The position numbers and the translations under genes were made by a program. The notes under the pieces are model-generated. The model worked only from the letters and a program-made list of their open reading frames with translations, was not told where the DNA came from and did no database searches. This document shows positions 51,726 to 54,568 of a DNA stretch of 54,568 nt, piece after piece (position 1 is the stretch's first letter; every line of letters starts with the position of its first letter). Origin of the DNA: an uncultured Bacteroidia bacterium. Its GTDB lineage: Bacteria > Bacteroidota > Bacteroidia > Bacteroidales > F082. The stretch spans positions 1-54,568 of the forward strand of contig CACXIM010000008.1 in the NCBI GenBank assembly GCA_902767725.1. The letters run 5' to 3'.

Positions 51726-52075
51726 AGGAGATGTCATCGGGGATTTCGTTGATGTCGTCGGATTGGTAGGGGAAATAGGTCTTCAGCTTCTCGCCGCAGC
51801 GCATGATGCCTTGCTCAAGGCCTTCTACGAAACGGGCCAAGGATGGCGAACTTGTGGTCCTTGATGGCGAGGTAGATGAGCACGCCGTTGCGAAGCTTGG
51901 TTTCGTTGAGCTTCAGGTGCTTGAAGACGACGAGGCTGCGCTTTTCCACATTGCCTCGACAGCGGTTCTCGATGTGCACTTTGATCTCGCCCGAGGTGTT
52001 GAGTTCAGCCTGCTTGATGGCCTCCACGACGCGGCGGTCTTCCTCATGGTTCAGTATGGTGATGGCGTTCGACAT
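51712..52075 (-). pseudogene. Short TPM-domain protein, broken by deletion and frameshift
   Basis: From the ATG at 52075 it reads MSNAITILNHEEDRRVVEAI, EIKVHIENRCRGNVEKRS and LIYLAIKDHKFAIL, a normal TPM N terminus. At about 51836 the frame goes to a stop after seven residues (GPFRRRP). Another frame resumes with ARFVEGLEQGIMRCGEKLKT and ends ISYENN at 51712. The segment usually between (GDKGIN... to FKEG, roughly 28 residues) is missing. It is the same kind of lesion as in the protease remnant. Confidence 0.75.
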
Positions 52076-52189
52076 GATGTGTTTCTTTGAAATGCAAAAA
52101 TAGTCATTTTCCGTAATTCTGCATTTCAAAGTTGTCATATCCTGTTTATTTTGTTTCTTTGCAATTTGGAACGACTAATACGGAATGCT

Positions 52190-52930
52190 ATGAGCGGAGT
52201 TTTGAAATCCATGGCTGTCTTTATGCTGATGATGGTTTTTGCAGTGAGTTGCAACAAACCAATTGAGCCCAACAATGGTGGTGGCAACGGCCCGCAAAAC
52301 GACAGTGTTATTGACGATGGGCTACTCAATGGTCATGCTTACGTTGACCTTGGCTTGCCAAGTAGTATTCTGTGGGCGACATGTAATCTTGGAGCGGATT
52401 TGCCTGAAGATTTTGGCGATTACTTTGCTTGGGGCGAGACCGAGCCAAAGGAAATCTACGATTGGAAATGCTATAAATATGGCCGTTTCATCCATGAGCG
52501 CTATGAGTTGAACAAATACTGCACTGACTCCGTCTACGGTCTCAATGGTTTTGTTGACGATTTGACCCTTTTGGAACTTGACGACGATGCTGCAAGAGCT
52601 TGTTGGGGCGACGGTTGGCGCATGCCCACCATCGAGGAATGGGAGGAGCTGTTTGAGCATACTACTAACGATTGGACAGCCCAAAACGGCGTGAATGGGT
52701 GGCGCTTCACTGCCTCGAACGGTAATAGCCTTTTTTTGCCTGCAGCAGGCTACTATTGGGATGGCGAACTCAATGCTGCCGACTTGGGTGTCTATTGGTC
52801 GGTCACGCTCAATGAGGAGTATCCGTACCGCGCTTGGGGCTTCCATTTCAATTCGTTCCAAGGCCACCTCTGCGGCAGCAGCGACCGCAACCGAGGACAA
52901 ACGGTCAGGGCGGTGTGCTGCCGTCAGTAA
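52190..52930 (+). CDS. FISUMP-domain lipoprotein
   Basis: The product has 246 residues from the ATG at 52190; the longer in-frame reading upstream lacks support. The lipobox AVSC gives a lipidated Cys at about residue 22. The Fibrobacter succinogenes major paralogous (FISUMP) domain follows: YVDLGLPSSILWATCNLGA, YFAWGETEPKE, WRMPTIEEWEELFE, LFLPAAGYYWDG and the closing SSDRNRGQTVRAVC. The fold is C-type-lectin/sulfatase-modifying-factor-like, so surface ligand binding is likely. Its last 7 bases overlap the convergent ATPase gene. Confidence 0.85.
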   Translation: MSGVLKSMAVFMLMMVFAVSCNKPIEPNNGGGNGPQNDSVIDDGLLNGHAYVDLGLPSSILWATCNLGADLPEDFGDYFAWGETEPKEIYDWKCYKYGRFIHERYELNKYCTDSVYGLNGFVDDLTLLELDDDAARACWGDGWRMPTIEEWEELFEHTTNDWTAQNGVNGWRFTASNGNSLFLPAAGYYWDGELNAADLGVYWSVTLNEEYPYRAWGFHFNSFQGHLCGSSDRNRGQTVRAVCCRQ

Positions 52931-54102
52931 AGCAATCCGAACATCCAAAGCGGGATTTTGTTTCCAAAGCCCACCTCGGTTTCGTCGATGGCCAAATAGC
53001 TGTTGGGGATGTCCTTGATTTGGTCGAAGCTTTTCTTGCGCCCGCCCACTAGAAAATCTCCCTTGGGTGGATAAGTCACCTGATGCGACTGGCTCAACTG
53101 GTTGAAGAAGAACAACTCACGCATCGTGCCGATGTTGGGCTGCATCGTGAAGGCACTCATGAGGTTGGTGTTGTTGAGGTAGATCTTCTCGGGTCGTGAC
53201 AGGTCCGACAGTTTTCTGGGCGTGTCGGTGAGCAAAGAGAGCAACCCTGCCTTTTCCAAGGCATACAGCATCTTCAGCCCTTGATTGCGGTCGGTGTCCA
53301 GCTCGCGGTAAAGCTCCGACATGTTGGGCTTCTGCGGCACCTGCTCGGCCAGAATCATGAACATCTTCTTGGCTTTCTTGATGGTGGATTGCTCCACATT
53401 CTCAATCACTGCGTAATCGTTCTCCAGGATGTGGTTGACCACATTCTGCAAGCGGTTGGTGTAGCCTCCGTAAATATCCTTGTAGAAAGGATAATACCCA
53501 ATCTTCAGATATTGGACGAAAGCAGGCAACACCTTGAACCCATCGCTGATGATTTCCATAGCGATGCTCTTGTGCTTTTTCAGTAGGTCCTTCAACTCGA
53601 TGACGGGGATGTCCTTGATGCCTTCAAACTTCAGGTATTCACGGAACGAAAGTCCCGTCAGGGTGTATTCCATCAGCCTTCTTGAGAGGTCGCCTTTGCC
53701 TTTCTCCATCTTAAGCATCGACGAGCCAGTGTAGGCAACATAAAGTCCGGGGTAGTTGTCGTTGAGGTTCTTCAAGACAGTCTGCCACGAGTCCAGATAA
53801 TGAATCTCGTCGAGGAAAAGGTAGCGACCGCCATAGGCATAGTAGTCCTCTACGACATCCGCAAAAGCGTGTGTCGCAAACCATAGGTCGTCCAAGGAAG
53901 CATACAGCACTTCCGAAGTGTCGGGAAAAGCCTCCTTGATGTGTTGAAGCATCAGTGTGGACTTGCCTGTGCCTTTTGGCCCTTTGATGCCGATAAGTCG
54001 GTCTCTCCAGTCGATTTTTTCGAACAGGTATCGTTTGAAGTCGGTGGAGGTGGCTTGAAGTTTCCTGTCCAAGACCTTTTGCAGATATTCAATTGAGTTC
54101 AT
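52924..54102 (-). CDS. AAA_14/DUF4143-family ATPase
   Basis: The product has 392 residues from the ATG at 54102. The AAA ATPase domain (about 1-200) has Walker A GPKGTGKSTL and Walker B YLFLDEIHYLDSW, followed by sensor-like YVAYTGSSMLKM and the AAA_14 helix RRLMEYTLTGLSFREYL. The C-terminal half has the DUF4143-type winged-helix and nuclease-like ends (LLSLLTDTPRKLSDLSRPEKIYL, ELFFFNQLSQ, VGGRKKSFDQIKD). Such ATPases are common in Bacteroidota and may form solitary defence or selfish modules; the function is unknown. Promoter TATCTTTG at 54121-54128. Confidence 0.8.
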   Translation of the reverse strand: MNSIEYLQKVLDRKLQATSTDFKRYLFEKIDWRDRLIGIKGPKGTGKSTLMLQHIKEAFPDTSEVLYASLDDLWFATHAFADVVEDYYAYGGRYLFLDEIHYLDSWQTVLKNLNDNYPGLYVAYTGSSMLKMEKGKGDLSRRLMEYTLTGLSFREYLKFEGIKDIPVIELKDLLKKHKSIAMEIISDGFKVLPAFVQYLKIGYYPFYKDIYGGYTNRLQNVVNHILENDYAVIENVEQSTIKKAKKMFMILAEQVPQKPNMSELYRELDTDRNQGLKMLYALEKAGLLSLLTDTPRKLSDLSRPEKIYLNNTNLMSAFTMQPNIGTMRELFFFNQLSQSHQVTYPPKGDFLVGGRKKSFDQIKDIPNSYLAIDETEVGFGNKIPLWMFGLLY

Positions 54103-54120
54103 GGCTGTTGTATTTTGCTG

Positions 54121-54330
54121 CAAAGATACAAATAATATTTCAAAACACGATTATTTTTACAAAAATAGTATCTTAAAACACTAAAAACAGCAAAAAATAA
54201 TGTTTGAATATACTAAATCAATAATAAAAACAATGTTTGTAAACACTAATTGTATAATTTCATAAGACAACCTTGCAAAATCAGGCTTTTTTTAGTTTCT
54301 TTGTAGTCTCAAAGAAATAACTGAAGCAAT
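54121..54330. promoter_or_regulatory. AT-rich gap holding the ATPase promoter
   Basis: The minus -7 box TATCTTTG is at 54121-54128, 19 bases from the ATPase start. The rest is AT-rich with runs of A and T and no ORF. TTTCTTTG near 54295-54303 may serve as the start signal of the plus-strand gene at 54331. Confidence 0.45.
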
Positions 54331-54568
54331 ATGAACAGGGTTTTGAGGGCAATAGCAACGGTTTATTGGCATCCGCTGCGTTCTCGCTTGTCGACCTTCA
54401 AGTTGGTGTCGGGAGTTGTGATGGCACTTCTCATGTCGTTTGTGTTCTATTTCTTTTCTTGTGCCATGTTGGAGGCTTTTCGCCTGATGACGGTAACGCC
54501 AGAGTTTGACATTTGGGTGCCAAGTGAAAAGGAACGCTCATTCTATCAGTTGTTTTTCGCTTTTGTTT
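54331..54568 (+). CDS. Start of a predicted membrane protein, cut by the window edge
   Basis: From the ATG at 54331 it reads MNRVLRAIATVYWHPLRSRL, then FKLVSGVVMALLMSFVFYFFSCAML, a strong membrane segment, and continues open to the end. No family is assigned. The gene has no stop in the window, and the basic N terminus followed by one hydrophobic span suggests an inner-membrane protein or a signal-anchor. Confidence 0.6.
   Translation, partial: MNRVLRAIATVYWHPLRSRLSTFKLVSGVVMALLMSFVFYFFSCAMLEAFRLMTVTPEFDIWVPSEKERSFYQLFFAFV

Noticed and set aside
52190-52930. Diversity-generating retroelement target (FISUMP has a C-type-lectin-like end)
   Set aside because: No reverse transcriptase, template repeat or adenine-biased repeat pair was seen in the window.
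1-54568. CRISPR array, tRNA or rRNA genes, integrase or transposase
   Set aside because: No direct-repeat/spacer pattern, no cloverleaf with CCA end, and no recognisable integrase or transposase protein was found by eye.

Overview
The window is chromosomal DNA from a member of the order Bacteroidales (Bacteroidota); the genus cannot be fixed from the sequence. The evidence is a series of large secreted proteins with type IX secretion (T9SS) C-terminal sorting domains, promoters of the Bacteroidota form TAnnTTTG, a complete Rnf complex, and Bacteroidota-restricted families (DUF4834, DUF5606, PCMD, FISUMP). No tRNA, rRNA, CRISPR array, phage or transposase gene was seen, and no gene-free gap exceeds about 230 bases.

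Layout. (1) 1-18321, minus strand: a tandem run of secreted or outer-membrane proteins. It holds an IgGFc-binding/PKD protein broken by a frameshift, an outer-membrane beta-barrel, a lipoprotein, two paralogous PKD/T9SS giants, an intact gingipain-like C25 protease, and a second C25 paralogue disrupted by an internal deletion plus frameshift. (2) 18550-24322, minus: rnfBCDGEA in one operon, preceded by a separately promoted rseC-like gene. (3) 24393-36863: a YihY membrane protein and a Wzx-like flippase on plus, then a minus-strand operon of GT2, DUF4834, YfhO, two GT4 enzymes and an FG-GAP T9SS protein, then a divergent methyltransferase. This looks like surface-glycan synthesis tied to a secreted cargo protein. 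(4) 37037-40171: rpmH, pepD, a small lipoprotein and an exported protein of unknown function. (5) 40331-44226, plus: a steroid 5-alpha-reductase homologue, an old-yellow-enzyme reductase, a short-chain dehydrogenase and a PCMD secreted protein, packed with overlaps. This is a candidate bile-acid or steroid 3-oxo-delta4 reduction operon. (6) 44394-50016: DUF5606, pyrK-pyrD, murB and two glycosyltransferases. (7) 50078-54568: FtsE-like ATPase, two TPM-domain genes (one broken), a FISUMP lipoprotein, an AAA_14/DUF4143 ATPase, and the start of a membrane protein cut by the window edge.

Non-coding layer. The intergenic DNA is rich in small repeats. There are arrays of 7-8 bp units that begin exactly at stop codons or end at start codons, often as inverted arrays. 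There are two copies of a TIR-bounded double-hairpin element (42341-42468 and 50784-50954), and several REP-like palindromes. One of these lies in frame inside the yfhO-like gene and adds a peptide to its cytoplasmic N terminus. Three genes (near 502, 17400 and 51836) carry the same kind of lesion, a missing internal segment plus a frameshift. That pattern suggests either gene decay or local assembly collapse.

How the parts fit. Rnf couples reduced ferredoxin to NAD+ and an ion gradient, and RseC-type proteins are associated with Rnf-like reducing systems. The T9SS exports the large proteins and anchors them to surface polysaccharide, which the glycosyltransferase, flippase and YfhO genes plausibly help build.
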